From an uncultured Clostridia bacterium (lineage in GTDB: Bacteria > Bacillota > Clostridia > Christensenellales > Borkfalkiaceae), in the NCBI GenBank assembly GCA_947625095.1, contig CANQMX010000018.1, forward strand, positions 1-35,894: DNA of 35,894 bases, in the 5' to 3' direction. The notes beneath the pieces were generated by a model that was given only the letters and a program-made list of their open reading frames with translations, ran no database searches and had not been told where the DNA came from. Positions 7,728-15,282 of the stretch are shown in pieces (positions within the stretch are counted from its first letter, which is position 1; each line of letters begins with the position of its first letter). A program made the position numbers and the translations under genes.

Positions 7728-8960
7728 TCAATTCCACGTCGGCTTTACTGTGCCGGAAAACGCATTTACTCCGACATTTTGGTTTGCGCTTGAATTGATG
7801 GTGATGGATTGTAGCATAGAGCAGTTTTGAAATGCACCACGTGCGATTACGGTTTCATTTGTTATGGTGACGGATCGAAGGGAAGACGGGATATAGACGT
7901 CTGCCCAATCCCAATGAGAATCTGTATATTGTTGACTAATTTCCGTTCCACCTTGATACTCGTCACCTTTGAAAATATAGCCGAAGAGTGCTGCTTCCGT
8001 TTCGCTATTTCCCTTTTGCTTGCCGATAAAGGGGAGCGTAATACTTTGCATTTGAGCGCACCCATTAAATGCACCCGCACCTATTGAGGTTACGCTATTG
8101 GGGACGATGAATGTTCCTGCAATTTCGGAATTTACTTTTGACAGCGCATTGCAACTAGAAAATGCATAAGAGCCGATGGTATCTACAGAATCATTGATTG
8201 TAAATTCGACCAAGGAAATGCAGCCGGAGAATAAAGCGTAGGGGATTATTGAAATACTCGGCAAATTGATTTCCGTGATTTTGGAGCAATTTATAAATGC
8301 GGTTGCCCCGACCTGAGTAATTTCATCATTCAAGTCGATTTTTGTCAACATAGAGCAATCTTCAAATGCGCCATAGTTTATTATAGTTTCGTTAGTAATG
8401 GTTACGGATCGAAGAGAGGAGGGAATATAAGTTTCTGACGTATCCCAATGATAATCTGTAAAACTTTGGGTTATTTTCGTTCCGCCTTGATATGAGCCCC
8501 CTCTGAAAATGTGGCCAAAAAGCGCCTCTTTTGTACCTGTATTACCCTTTTGACTGCCAATAAAAGGTAGGGTGATGCTTCGGAGCGAAGAGCAACCATT
8601 AAAAGCACCAGAGCCGATCGACGTAATTTCCTTGGGCACCGTAATTGAAGTAATCGCATTGCATCCCTTGAAAGCGTTGGCGGGAATGGTATCGATGGGG
8701 GAGCCGTTTCGTTCAGTGGGGATGACGATATCCCCCGAAATGGAGGTGCTCGCCGCCTTCACCGAAGAGCCGCTGTAAATAAATGTACCGTCGCTATCCA
8801 CCTGCTGTTGATTGTTTCCGTCGTTTGAGTTTGAACTGCTGTTGTTTGAGGAAGAGTTGTTATTGTTCGACCCGCCGCCGAAGAGGTCGCACGCCGCAAG
8901 CGTAAAGCACAGGCAGGCCACAAACAAAACCGAAACCGCAACTTTGAGCCATTTTTTCAT
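7728..8960 (-). CDS. BspA-type leucine-rich-repeat lipoprotein
   Basis: A 410-residue predicted surface lipoprotein. Residues 1-24 form a lipoprotein signal with lipobox LAAC (Cys24), followed by a long Asn/Ser/Gln low-complexity linker. The rest consists of BspA-type (LRR_5) repeats such as AFNGCSSLRSITLP and AFEDCSMLTKIDL. Two large units are near-duplicates: an LPFIG(S/K)QKGN...SSLRSVTITNET block occurs twice about 550 nt apart. The start at 8960 is chosen for its AAGGAG site and signal peptide; the longer in-frame ORF upstream runs through the structured leader. The gene is AT-richer than its neighbours. Such proteins usually act in adhesion or surface binding; the ligand is unknown. Lgt and LspA encoded nearby would process it. 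Confidence 0.9.
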   Translation of the reverse strand: MKKWLKVAVSVLFVACLCFTLAACDLFGGGSNNNNSSSNNSSSNSNDGNNQQQVDSDGTFIYSGSSVKAASTSISGDIVIPTERNGSPIDTIPANAFKGCNAITSITVPKEITSIGSGAFNGCSSLRSITLPFIGSQKGNTGTKEALFGHIFRGGSYQGGTKITQSFTDYHWDTSETYIPSSLRSVTITNETIINYGAFEDCSMLTKIDLNDEITQVGATAFINCSKITEINLPSISIIPYALFSGCISLVEFTINDSVDTIGSYAFSSCNALSKVNSEIAGTFIVPNSVTSIGAGAFNGCAQMQSITLPFIGKQKGNSETEAALFGYIFKGDEYQGGTEISQQYTDSHWDWADVYIPSSLRSVTITNETVIARGAFQNCSMLQSITINSSANQNVGVNAFSGTVKPTWN

Positions 8961-8993
8961 AAGTTTTTCTCCTTGTAATAAAATTTTTTTGTA

Positions 8994-9227
8994 AAAATAA
9001 AAAGTGCGCCAACCGAAGTCAGCGCACTGCAAAACGCAAACTCCGATTGTCGCCAAACAAACTTTATATATGGCACGGATTTATAACGCCAATATATTGG
9101 AATTTGCAATTTTGCCAAATTCAAATATTGACGTTACTATGGAAAGAGCATACTCTTCCCTTAAAAGTTCAAAATTACATGAAAAAACCCGTACACCTCC
9201 GATAGGGAAATATAAAGTTTGTTTGGC
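8994..9227 (-). promoter_or_regulatory. Structured 5' leader with terminator (riboswitch-like)
   Basis: Transcription from the promoter at 9262-9234 should begin at 9227. The RNA then starts with GCCAAACAAACTTTATAT (9227-9210), perfectly complementary to 9069-9052, giving an 18-bp closing helix. Inside it, 9194-9188 can pair with 9079-9073 (7 bp), and further hairpins occur at 9160-9141, 9122-9100 and 9100-9089. After the helix, AGTGCGC (9028-9022) and GCGCACT (9009-9003) form a hairpin followed by a T-rich run: an intrinsic terminator upstream of the LRR gene's ribosome binding site. The alternative is a free-standing small RNA of about 230 nt. I recognise no known riboswitch class. Confidence 0.6.
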
Positions 9228-9233
9228 ATATTC

Positions 9234-9262
9234 AGTATAGCACGGGCGGGGGGATATGTCAA
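9234..9262 (-). promoter_or_regulatory. Promoter of the LRR lipoprotein leader
   Basis: Minus strand: TTGACA (9262-9257), 17-nt spacer, TATACT (9239-9234), with an extended TGC before the -10. Confidence 0.85.
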
Positions 9263-9297
9263 GAAATGAAATGATTTTTACAAAAAAACCGCTCCCT

Positions 9298-9354
9298 CCT
9301 CATACCGAGTTTGCGCCCCGCGGCAAAGCCGCGGGGCGCAAACGAGTGTATCTT
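9298..9354 (+). repeat. Variable-core hairpin repeat, copy 1
   Basis: The conserved left end CCTCATACCGA and right end GAGTGTATCTT flank a perfect 16-bp stem (9309-9324/9328-9343) with an AAA loop. Same element as at 21630, 21834, 24711, 26408, 26560, 33180 and 33235. Together with the leader above and the terminator below it fills the gene-free stretch 8961-9418. Confidence 0.85.
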
Positions 9355-9387
9355 AAAAAACTTCTCACTCCTTGTCCGCACAAAAAA

Positions 9388-9403
9388 ACCGCCCGAGGGC
9401 GGC
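9388..9403 (-). terminator. Terminator of the DUF421/DUF4363 pair
   Basis: Minus strand: a GCCGCCC/GGGCGGT hairpin followed by a run of seven T (complement of the A-run at 9382-9388). Confidence 0.85.
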
Positions 9404-9418
9404 TTTCAAAACCTGTTT

Positions 9419-9796
9419 TCAGAAGATATTTTCCACCTCGGGGCGGTAAGTGCCGGGGATGCACTCGGAAAGGTGCAACAAAATTTCCAACTTGGCGAGG
9501 GCGAGGGGGTACTCCTTTTCGCCGATGAGCCGCACCGCCTCCGCCATGTAGTCGTCTATCCTGTTCACGTCGTTGTGGGGGATCCAGACGTGCAGGCGGC
9601 TCTTGCGTCTCTCCCACGAGGTCTGCACGGCGCGGGCGTCGTCGGCGTTCGCCGTGCCCGTTTCCGCCTTGTCATACAACGTCTGCACCTCTTCGCCGAA
9701 GCCTTCGAATTGGTCGGCGACGTAAAACCACTCAAACAGGGCAAGCCCCAAAAGTAGGGCGGTCGCAATGCCGATGGCCGTCAAACTTTTTACCAT
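9419..9796 (-). CDS. DUF4363 family protein
   Basis: A 125-residue protein with one N-terminal membrane span (about residues 5-24) and an extracytoplasmic helical domain. It matches the DUF4363 pattern: a short anchored protein encoded next to a DUF421 gene in spore formers. It overlaps the upstream DUF421 gene by 7 nt, so the two are cotranscribed and probably translationally coupled. A partner role for the DUF421 membrane protein is inferred from this linkage. No catalytic motif is visible. Confidence 0.75.
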   Translation of the reverse strand: MVKSLTAIGIATALLLGLALFEWFYVADQFEGFGEEVQTLYDKAETGTANADDARAVQTSWERRKSRLHVWIPHNDVNRIDDYMAEAVRLIGEKEYPLALAKLEILLHLSECIPGTYRPEVENIF

Positions 9797-10479
9797 GTTC
9801 TGCCTCCCGGGTATTCGGTTTGCAGCGTTCTGAACCTTTCACCCTTCACCTGCAAATAAATTTTTCCCCTGCCGTCGGCGGTGAGCACCAGCACCTTTTT
9901 CACCCGTTTCACGCCCTCTTTTTTGAGGAGTTCATCAAAAAATTCCTGCCCCAGCCCCGCGATTTGCAAATTTTTCCTGTCGTACTTGCCGTTGTCGATG
10001 ATGACGAGGGGGAGGGAGGTCTGCGTCTCCTCGTAGTTCTCCTTGGGCAGGGCGGAGAACTTGCCGTTGGATTCGTAGAGGGCGTAGTCGATGCTGTCGA
10101 GGGAGAAATACCCCGCCGCGCGCAGGCTCTCGATGAGGTCGGAGACGTCGAGGTTGTTCTTTTTGAGCTGGTAGTCGTCGATGCCGTTTTTGTTGACGAC
10201 GAGCGACGGCTTGCCGCTGATGAGCGACTTCAACGGCTTCACTTTCAGATCCAAAAGCGTCACGATCTCGTGCAGCACATAGATGGTGACGACGGCGATG
10301 ATGCCGTAGAGCAGGGGGATGGAGGCGTCGGCCATGGGGATGCAGGCGAGTTCGGCGATGAGCAGGGTGATGACGAGTTCAAATGGCTGCATCTCGCCGA
10401 TCTGCCTCTTTCCCATGAGGCGCATGATGATGAGCAGGGTGACATAGATGATCGCCGTGCGGAGAATGACGAGGGTCAT
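9790..10479 (-). CDS. DUF421 (YetF-type) membrane protein
   Basis: A 229-residue protein with three N-terminal membrane spans (to about residue 80) and a soluble C-terminal domain. The family's typical block LMGKRQIGEMQPFELVITLLIAELA is present near the start, and GKPSLVVNKNGID and DLIESLRAAGYFSLDSIDYALYE mark the soluble part. YetF/YrbG-family proteins are widespread in spore-forming Bacillota, and several are linked to sporulation genes, but the biochemical role is not settled. No good ribosome binding site precedes the ATG at 10479. The divergent gene folT has its promoter only about 45 nt away. Confidence 0.9.
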   Translation of the reverse strand: MTLVILRTAIIYVTLLIIMRLMGKRQIGEMQPFELVITLLIAELACIPMADASIPLLYGIIAVVTIYVLHEIVTLLDLKVKPLKSLISGKPSLVVNKNGIDDYQLKKNNLDVSDLIESLRAAGYFSLDSIDYALYESNGKFSALPKENYEETQTSLPLVIIDNGKYDRKNLQIAGLGQEFFDELLKKEGVKRVKKVLVLTADGRGKIYLQVKGERFRTLQTEYPGGRTW

Positions 10480-10522
10480 AGTAGAAGTATTTTGATTTCC
10501 GCAAAAATTATGTTGAAATTTC

Positions 10523-10552
10523 TTGCGCCCGCGGTGGCGGGCGTGTTATAAT
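10523..10552 (+). promoter_or_regulatory. Promoter of the folT transcript
   Basis: TTGCGC (10523-10528), 18-nt spacer, TATAAT (10547-10552). The start site would be near 10559, right at the 5' edge of the aptamer. Confidence 0.7.
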
Positions 10553-10559
10553 GACACCC

Positions 10560-10663
10560 GAAGAGTAGCCAAGGCGCGTTAAGTGTTGCGAAACGGGACG
10601 TTGTTCGCAAACGAAAGGGAAGGGGAGATCCCGAGACCTGCGGTGCCGCGGCGCGTCCGCTCT
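10560..10663 (+). promoter_or_regulatory. THF (tetrahydrofolate) riboswitch
   Basis: The hallmark segments appear in the right order: AGAGTAG, GCGTTAAGTG, ACGGGACGTTGTTCGC, AAACGAA, GCGGTG and GCGTCCGCTCT. They correspond to the first-described class of folate riboswitch that controls folT in Firmicutes. Binding of reduced folate should shut off the transporter gene downstream. Confidence 0.92.
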
Positions 10664-10839
10664 CGTCGTCGCGCGCCCCCGTTTTACATTTTTCTTGCGA
10701 AAAGTTCTGTTAGGGGGCGCCGCCTCCTCTTCGCAAAAAATCTTTCCGTGAAATCTTTTTTGCGAGGAATTGCGGTGGGGCTTTGCCCCCCTGTATTCAG
10801 ACGACGAAATCACGGGCCTTCCCCCAGGGAGGTTTTTTT
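10664..10839 (+). promoter_or_regulatory. Riboswitch expression platform
   Basis: A long 176-nt stretch between aptamer and start codon, with a GCGCCCCC/GGGGGCGC stem (about 10672-10720), a TCGCAAAAAA/TTTTTTGCGA stem (10731-10764) and a GGGGC/GCCCC stem (about 10777-10790). The last element (about 10818-10838) pairs CCTTCCC with GGGAGG and ends in seven T. It contains the ribosome binding site AGGGAGG, so it could act as terminator or by sequestering the site. Confidence 0.55.
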
Positions 10840-11484
10840 ATGTTCTCAAAGTATTTTACATCCCTCAATGCTGCCAAAAAAGTGGCATATATCGGACTTT
10901 TTCTCGCGCTCTCCGTCGTCGCGAACACCGTTTTGGATCTCGATATCACCCCGCAGAACAAGATCACGTTCACCTATCTTATCATGTTCCTCTCGGCGTA
11001 TATGCTCGGCGCGCTTCCCGCCCTCTTTTTGGGTTTTGCGGGCGACGGCCTCGGCTACCTCATTTTGCCAGACGGCAACTATTGGTTCTACGGTCTCACG
11101 CTGGGGCTATTGGGCTTTACGGCGGGCGTCGTCTTCCACTGCCTCCCCATAAAGGGCAAGCGCGCGCCGCTCATCAAGGCGGCGATCGCCTTTGTCGTGT
11201 GCTATGCGCTCTTTACGGTGTGTCTGAACACCGTCGTCAACTACACCTACGCCTTGGTGTTCCTTTGGGGCGGCGCGGTGAACAAGTCGCTCTGGGTGTA
11301 TCTCGTCGGCTATCTCCCGCCGCGGCTCGCCATTCAGACGGCGGTATTCGTGGGCAACGCCGCGCTCTTTCTCGCGCTCCTGCCCCTTGCGGAGCGCCTC
11401 ATGCGCACGGGGGGGAAGAAAAAGGGCGAGCATTTTTCGGGCGGCGGCGAAGATCCGCGCCCCACGGACGGGGAAATTTCATAA
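10840..11484 (+). CDS. folT: ECF transporter folate-binding S component
   Basis: A 214-residue, very hydrophobic protein with five to six membrane spans. It is the substrate-binding S component that captures folate and docks onto a shared ECF energy module encoded elsewhere. Evidence is the folate-family ECF pattern (AYIGLFLALSVVANTV near the N-terminus, then FLSAYMLGALPALFLGFAGD) and, decisively, the THF riboswitch directly upstream. The start at 10840 follows AGGGAGG at 10826-10832. The last 30 residues are hydrophilic and Gly/Lys rich, longer than usual for FolT. A terminator follows 23 nt after the stop. Confidence 0.92.
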   Translation: MFSKYFTSLNAAKKVAYIGLFLALSVVANTVLDLDITPQNKITFTYLIMFLSAYMLGALPALFLGFAGDGLGYLILPDGNYWFYGLTLGLLGFTAGVVFHCLPIKGKRAPLIKAAIAFVVCYALFTVCLNTVVNYTYALVFLWGGAVNKSLWVYLVGYLPPRLAIQTAVFVGNAALFLALLPLAERLMRTGGKKKGEHFSGGGEDPRPTDGEIS

Positions 11485-11506
11485 AATCGCCAAAAATACC
11501 AATTCC

Positions 11507-11535
11507 GTCAACCGCTTGCGGTTGACTTTTGTTTT
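11507..11535 (+). terminator. folT terminator, sharing sequence with the lgt -35 box
   Basis: GTCAACCG (11507-11514), loop CTTG, CGGTTGAC (11519-11526), then TTTTGTTTT. The 3' arm contains TTGAC of the next promoter. Confidence 0.85.
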
Positions 11536-11551
11536 CGCGCGGTGCTATAAT
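11522..11551 (+). promoter_or_regulatory. Promoter of the lgt operon
   Basis: TTGACT (11522-11527), 18-nt spacer, TATAAT (11546-11551) with extended TGC. The -35 lies inside the folT terminator stem. Confidence 0.8.
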
Positions 11552-11579
11552 AGATATAAGTTTGTATCAGGAGAGGTCT

Positions 11580-12605
11580 ATGCAGTCGCTCTTACTCAAT
11601 CCCGTGTTCGGCGTCAATCCGAACGGAAAAGGGTTGTATATTTTTACGCTCGATATCCGCTACTACGCGCTGTGTATCGTATCGGGCATGATCGTGGCGG
11701 CGTGTCTTTCCGCCCTCCTCATGAAGAGGCGGAACATCGCGCCCGACTTCATCTTTACGCTGTTCATCGTGTGCATCCCGTCGGCGATCGTCTTGGCGCG
11801 GCTCTACTATTGTTGGACAAAGCCTCTGCCCATCGAGGATTGGTATAAGATCCACGAGGGCGGTATGTCTATCATCGGCGGCGTCATCGGCGGCGTGGGC
11901 GCGGGGCTTGTGGTGTGCCTCGTGAAGAAGGTCAACTTTCTGCGCGCGGCGGATTGCGTTGTCATCACCATCCTCATCGCGCAAGCGATGGGGCGGTGGG
12001 GAAACTTTTTCAACCAGGAAGTGTTCGGCCAGCCCGTCACCGATTCCGCCCTGCAATGGGCGCCGTATGCCGTCTACATCGAGCGCGGCAACGGCCCGGG
12101 CGCTCCCGAGGGCTGGTATCAGGCGTTCTGCTTTTGGGAAATGGGGCTGAACCTCATCGGCTTTGCCCTGCTCTTCACCTTCACGTGGTTCAGGAAGAGC
12201 AAGCCCAACGGCATCTCCATGTTCCTATACTTTGTGTGGTACGGCATGGTGCGCGCCGTCATGGAACCCTTCCGCTATCAGGCGGATATCCTCGGGGGCG
12301 GCGGCGTCATGTGGAGCGAACTCTTCGCCATTCTCATGATAGGCTTCGGCATCATCGGGTGTCTCGTGCTCATGATCGTCAACTTCCTCCGCGAGGGAAA
12401 GTTCATCGGCAGCGCAAAGGGCGACCCCTGCGGCATCACGCAGTATCTCACGCCGTACAAGGATGAGCAGCCGTACTATTCCAAGATCAACATGATGGGC
12501 GCGAACTATCCGCCCAAGCCCTCCAAGGAAGAAAGGAAGCGCATGGAGGAGGAAGAAAAGAAAAAGCGCGCCGAGGAGAAACGGCAAAGGCAGGAAAAGA
12601 AATGA
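11580..12605 (+). CDS. lgt: Prolipoprotein diacylglyceryl transferase
   Basis: A 341-residue membrane enzyme that moves diacylglycerol from phosphatidylglycerol onto the lipobox cysteine of prelipoproteins, the first step of lipoprotein maturation. The Lgt signature GRWGNFFNQEVFG is intact (about residues 140-152), with the expected seven spans around it. The ATG at 11580 follows AGGAGAGG; an earlier in-frame ATG (11529) lies inside the promoter. Beyond the last span, a hydrophilic tail of about 60 residues ends in a Lys/Glu-rich helix, longer than in most Lgt proteins. It overlaps pncB by 4 nt and starts an operon that also contains lspA. Confidence 0.96.
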   Translation: MQSLLLNPVFGVNPNGKGLYIFTLDIRYYALCIVSGMIVAACLSALLMKRRNIAPDFIFTLFIVCIPSAIVLARLYYCWTKPLPIEDWYKIHEGGMSIIGGVIGGVGAGLVVCLVKKVNFLRAADCVVITILIAQAMGRWGNFFNQEVFGQPVTDSALQWAPYAVYIERGNGPGAPEGWYQAFCFWEMGLNLIGFALLFTFTWFRKSKPNGISMFLYFVWYGMVRAVMEPFRYQADILGGGGVMWSELFAILMIGFGIIGCLVLMIVNFLREGKFIGSAKGDPCGITQYLTPYKDEQPYYSKINMMGANYPPKPSKEERKRMEEEEKKKRAEEKRQRQEKK

Positions 12606-14032
12606 GAAATCTGACCCTTCTCACCGACCTCTATGAAATCACGATGGGGCAGGGATATTTCCGCGAGGGAAAGCACGAAGAGATCGCGGTGTTCGATATC
12701 TTTTTCCGCCCCAACAAACTCATCACCTACTCGGTCGCCGCGGGCATGGAGCAGGCGGCGCAATATCTTGAAAATTTGCACTTTTCGGAGGAGGACATCG
12801 CCTATCTTCGCAGCCTCCGCCTCTTTGACGAGAAGTTCCTCGCCTATCTCAAAAATTTGCGCTTCACGGGCGACGTTTACGCCGTGCGCGAGGGGGAGAT
12901 CGTCTTTCCCTACGAGCCGATCCTCACCGTAAAGGCGCCCATGGTGCAAGCGCAGCTCGTGGAGACGGCGCTTTTGACCTTTGTCAACCATCAGACGCTC
13001 ATCGCCTCCAAGTCGTCCAAAATTTGCGCGGCGGCGGGCGGCGGCGTCATGGAGTTCGGGCTTCGCCGCGCGCAGGGCGCGGATGCGGGCGTCTACGGGG
13101 CGCGTGCCGCCGTCATCGGCGGGTGCGTCTCCACCTCCAACGTGTACGCGGGTAAACTCTTCGATATCCCCGTCTCGGGCACGATGGCGCACAGTTGGGT
13201 GATGAATTTCCCCTCCGAACTCGAAGCGTTCCGCGCCTATGCGCGCAGTTTCCCCGATGCCTGCCTCCTCCTCGTCGATACCTACAACACGCTCAAAAGC
13301 GGCGTGCCGCACGCCATCGAGGTATTCAAGGAACTCCGCGCGGCGGGGCACGAGCCAAAGGGTATCCGCCTCGATTCGGGCGACCTCGCCTATCTTTCCA
13401 AAGAGGCGAGAAAGATGCTCGACGGGGCGGGCTTCCCCGACGCCATCATCTGCGCCTCGGGCGATCTCGACGAATATTCCATCCGCTCGCTCAAAGAGCA
13501 GGGCGCGAAGATCGACAGCTGGGGCGTGGGGACGAAACTCATCACGAGCGCCGATCTTCCCGCGCTCGGCGGGGTGTATAAACTCGCTGCGGTGTACGAG
13601 AACGGCGTGGAGATCCCCAAGATAAAACTTTCGGATACGACGGAGAAGATCACCAATCCCTCCTTCAAGGAGGTCTGGCGCATCTACGACCGCAAGACGG
13701 ATAAGGCGATCGCCGACTATATCACCCGCGCGGGGGAGAGGGTGGACGAGACAAAGCCGCTCGAACTCTATCATCCCGTGGAGCGCTGGAAGCACATGAC
13801 GGTGGAAAATTTCCGCGTGCGGAATCTGCGCGAGCCGCTCATCGTGGGGGGCAAGCGCGTTGCGCCCGTCTATTCCCTCAAAGAGATCTCCGCCTACCGC
13901 GCGGAGGAGTACGCAAGGTTTTGGGAGGAGTACACACGGCAGGATATGCCGCATATCTATAAGGTGGATCTCTCGGAAGAGCTCTACGAATTGAAGCGCG
14001 CCATGGTGCAGGAAAGCGGAAAAGGAGCGTAA
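12602..14032 (+). CDS. pncB: Nicotinate phosphoribosyltransferase
   Basis: A 476-residue cytoplasmic enzyme that makes nicotinate mononucleotide from nicotinate and PRPP with ATP hydrolysis (NAD salvage). The opening LTDLYEITMGQGYF, the central GTMAHSWVM with the conserved histidine, and GIRLDSGDLAYLSKEAR in the substrate barrel are diagnostic. The ATG overlaps the lgt stop, so translation is coupled. Length fits the Firmicutes-type, longer NAPRTase class. It has no functional link to lipoprotein processing; the grouping looks like operon packing. Confidence 0.96.
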   Translation: MRNLTLLTDLYEITMGQGYFREGKHEEIAVFDIFFRPNKLITYSVAAGMEQAAQYLENLHFSEEDIAYLRSLRLFDEKFLAYLKNLRFTGDVYAVREGEIVFPYEPILTVKAPMVQAQLVETALLTFVNHQTLIASKSSKICAAAGGGVMEFGLRRAQGADAGVYGARAAVIGGCVSTSNVYAGKLFDIPVSGTMAHSWVMNFPSELEAFRAYARSFPDACLLLVDTYNTLKSGVPHAIEVFKELRAAGHEPKGIRLDSGDLAYLSKEARKMLDGAGFPDAIICASGDLDEYSIRSLKEQGAKIDSWGVGTKLITSADLPALGGVYKLAAVYENGVEIPKIKLSDTTEKITNPSFKEVWRIYDRKTDKAIADYITRAGERVDETKPLELYHPVERWKHMTVENFRVRNLREPLIVGGKRVAPVYSLKEISAYRAEEYARFWEEYTRQDMPHIYKVDLSEELYELKRAMVQESGKGA

Positions 14033-14035
14033 GAC

Positions 14036-14518
14036 GTGTTTCGGCTGTTCAACGAAAAGGATGTAAAAAAGTTGGTCTTGCGCCTGAAAGAGGAGTACGA
14101 CGGCGTGCTCGCGCGCCAGCGTGCGGCGGCGGAGGAGTTGAAAGAGGAAAACAGGCAACTCCGCGCCCGCGTTCTTGAACTCGAAGGGGAGCGCGGCAGC
14201 GTGGGGGAAGCCATCATCTCCGCCCAAAAGGCGGGCGTGCGCATCCGTGAGGAGAGCGCGCGGGAGGCGGAAAACGAGCGGAAAGAACTTGCGCTCCTCG
14301 CCGAAAAGTGCCGCCTCATGCTCGACCGCCTGCAAAAAAAGTACCCCGACGAGGAGGATGTCGCGGCGTTCCAAGCGTTCACCGATGAACTTGAAACCCG
14401 CCTCGGCGGCGGCGCAGAGGACTACGTATTCGATATGGAGGAGGTGCTCTCGCCCAAACAGCCCCTTGACCTCGAAAAACTCTGCAAAGATCTGGGGCTC
14501 ATGGAGGATGACGAATGA
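14036..14518 (+). CDS. Coiled-coil protein, DivIVA-like in outline
   Basis: A 160-residue hydrophilic protein starting at GTG 14036, with AAAGGAG upstream and only 3 nt after the pncB stop. Residues 1-55 and 70-105 are strongly heptad-like and rich in Glu, Arg, Ala and Leu (KEEYDGVLARQRAAAEELKEE), joined by a short Gly/Ser break (GERGSVGEAI). The acidic C-terminus ends MEDDE. No enzyme motif is present. Its position just before lspA and its layout resemble small DivIVA/GpsB-like proteins, but the family's N-terminal motif is not convincingly present. It overlaps lspA by 4 nt. Confidence 0.55.
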   Translation: MFRLFNEKDVKKLVLRLKEEYDGVLARQRAAAEELKEENRQLRARVLELEGERGSVGEAIISAQKAGVRIREESAREAENERKELALLAEKCRLMLDRLQKKYPDEEDVAAFQAFTDELETRLGGGAEDYVFDMEEVLSPKQPLDLEKLCKDLGLMEDDE

Positions 14519-15282
14519 AAGAGGAATATACCTTCAAACAGCGCACCATGCAATCGCTCGGGTGCGCGCTCATCGTACTCATTTTCCTCTTTATCGACCT
14601 ATTCACCAAACTTCTCATGACGGGGGTGCATCAGGGCGAGTATTTTCTCGGCATCGTGCGCATCAACTTCATGTTCAACACAGGTATCGCGTTCGGCATC
14701 GCGGCGGACAACCCCATCGCGATGATCGCCGTCACCATTCTCACCTTCTTTCTCATCGGTGGCATGATAGCCCTGTATTTTACGGTGTTCAAGCACAATT
14801 TCCCCGTACGGGTATGCCTCGCCGTCATCTTGGCGGGGGCGGTGGGGAATTTGTTTGACCGCCTGTACTTTTCCATCTTCGGTGCGACGAATGTTCCGAG
14901 TTCACCAGGCAAACTCTACTTCGGCGCGGCCGTGCGCGACTTCATCGATGTCTCACCCCTCGGCTTCGGCGTGTGCAACATCGCCGATTTCTGCATCACG
15001 TTCGGCGCCGTCGCGCTCGCCTTCTGTATTCTCTTTATCGGGCCTCGCGCCGTGTTCCCGCTCACTAAAAAGTGGCGCGAAGAGGGCAAGCGGCTGGATG
15101 AGGAGGCCGAAGCGAAGAAGAACGGCTTTACGGGCGAAGTCACAAAAGAGCCGATTCGCCCGTCGCAGGCGGAGGAGGGTTCGTTCGAGGAGGTCGTAGT
15201 GTTCGATCGCTCCCGTCGGGAGGAGGGGGAAGAACCCTCCGAAGAGGACGTGAAAAAGACGGACGACAGGGACGATGGATAG
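14515..15282 (+). CDS. lspA: Lipoprotein signal peptidase II with C-terminal extension
   Basis: A 255-residue membrane aspartyl protease that cleaves the signal peptide of diacylated prelipoproteins. The two catalytic Asp motifs are present: GNLFDRLYF (about residue 110) and CNIADFCI (about 155), with four membrane spans. Normal LspA proteins are about 150-170 residues. Here about 85 hydrophilic, Glu/Lys/Arg-rich residues are added after the last span; they look disordered and carry no recognised domain. The gene overlaps the upstream coiled-coil gene by 4 nt and the RluD-like gene by 8 nt. Confidence 0.95.
   Translation: MKEEYTFKQRTMQSLGCALIVLIFLFIDLFTKLLMTGVHQGEYFLGIVRINFMFNTGIAFGIAADNPIAMIAVTILTFFLIGGMIALYFTVFKHNFPVRVCLAVILAGAVGNLFDRLYFSIFGATNVPSSPGKLYFGAAVRDFIDVSPLGFGVCNIADFCITFGAVALAFCILFIGPRAVFPLTKKWREEGKRLDEEAEAKKNGFTGEVTKEPIRPSQAEEGSFEEVVVFDRSRREEGEEPSEEDVKKTDDRDDG

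Noticed and set aside
9052-9227. 18-bp terminal inverted repeats as a miniature transposable element
   Set aside because: No target-site duplication flanks the repeats. The promoter places the RNA start exactly on one arm and a terminator follows, which fits a structured leader better.
12506-14374. A 622-codon open frame on the minus strand
   Set aside because: It lies exactly antisense to pncB and its neighbours. In this GC-rich sequence third-position bias opens long antisense frames; the product has no recognisable motif.
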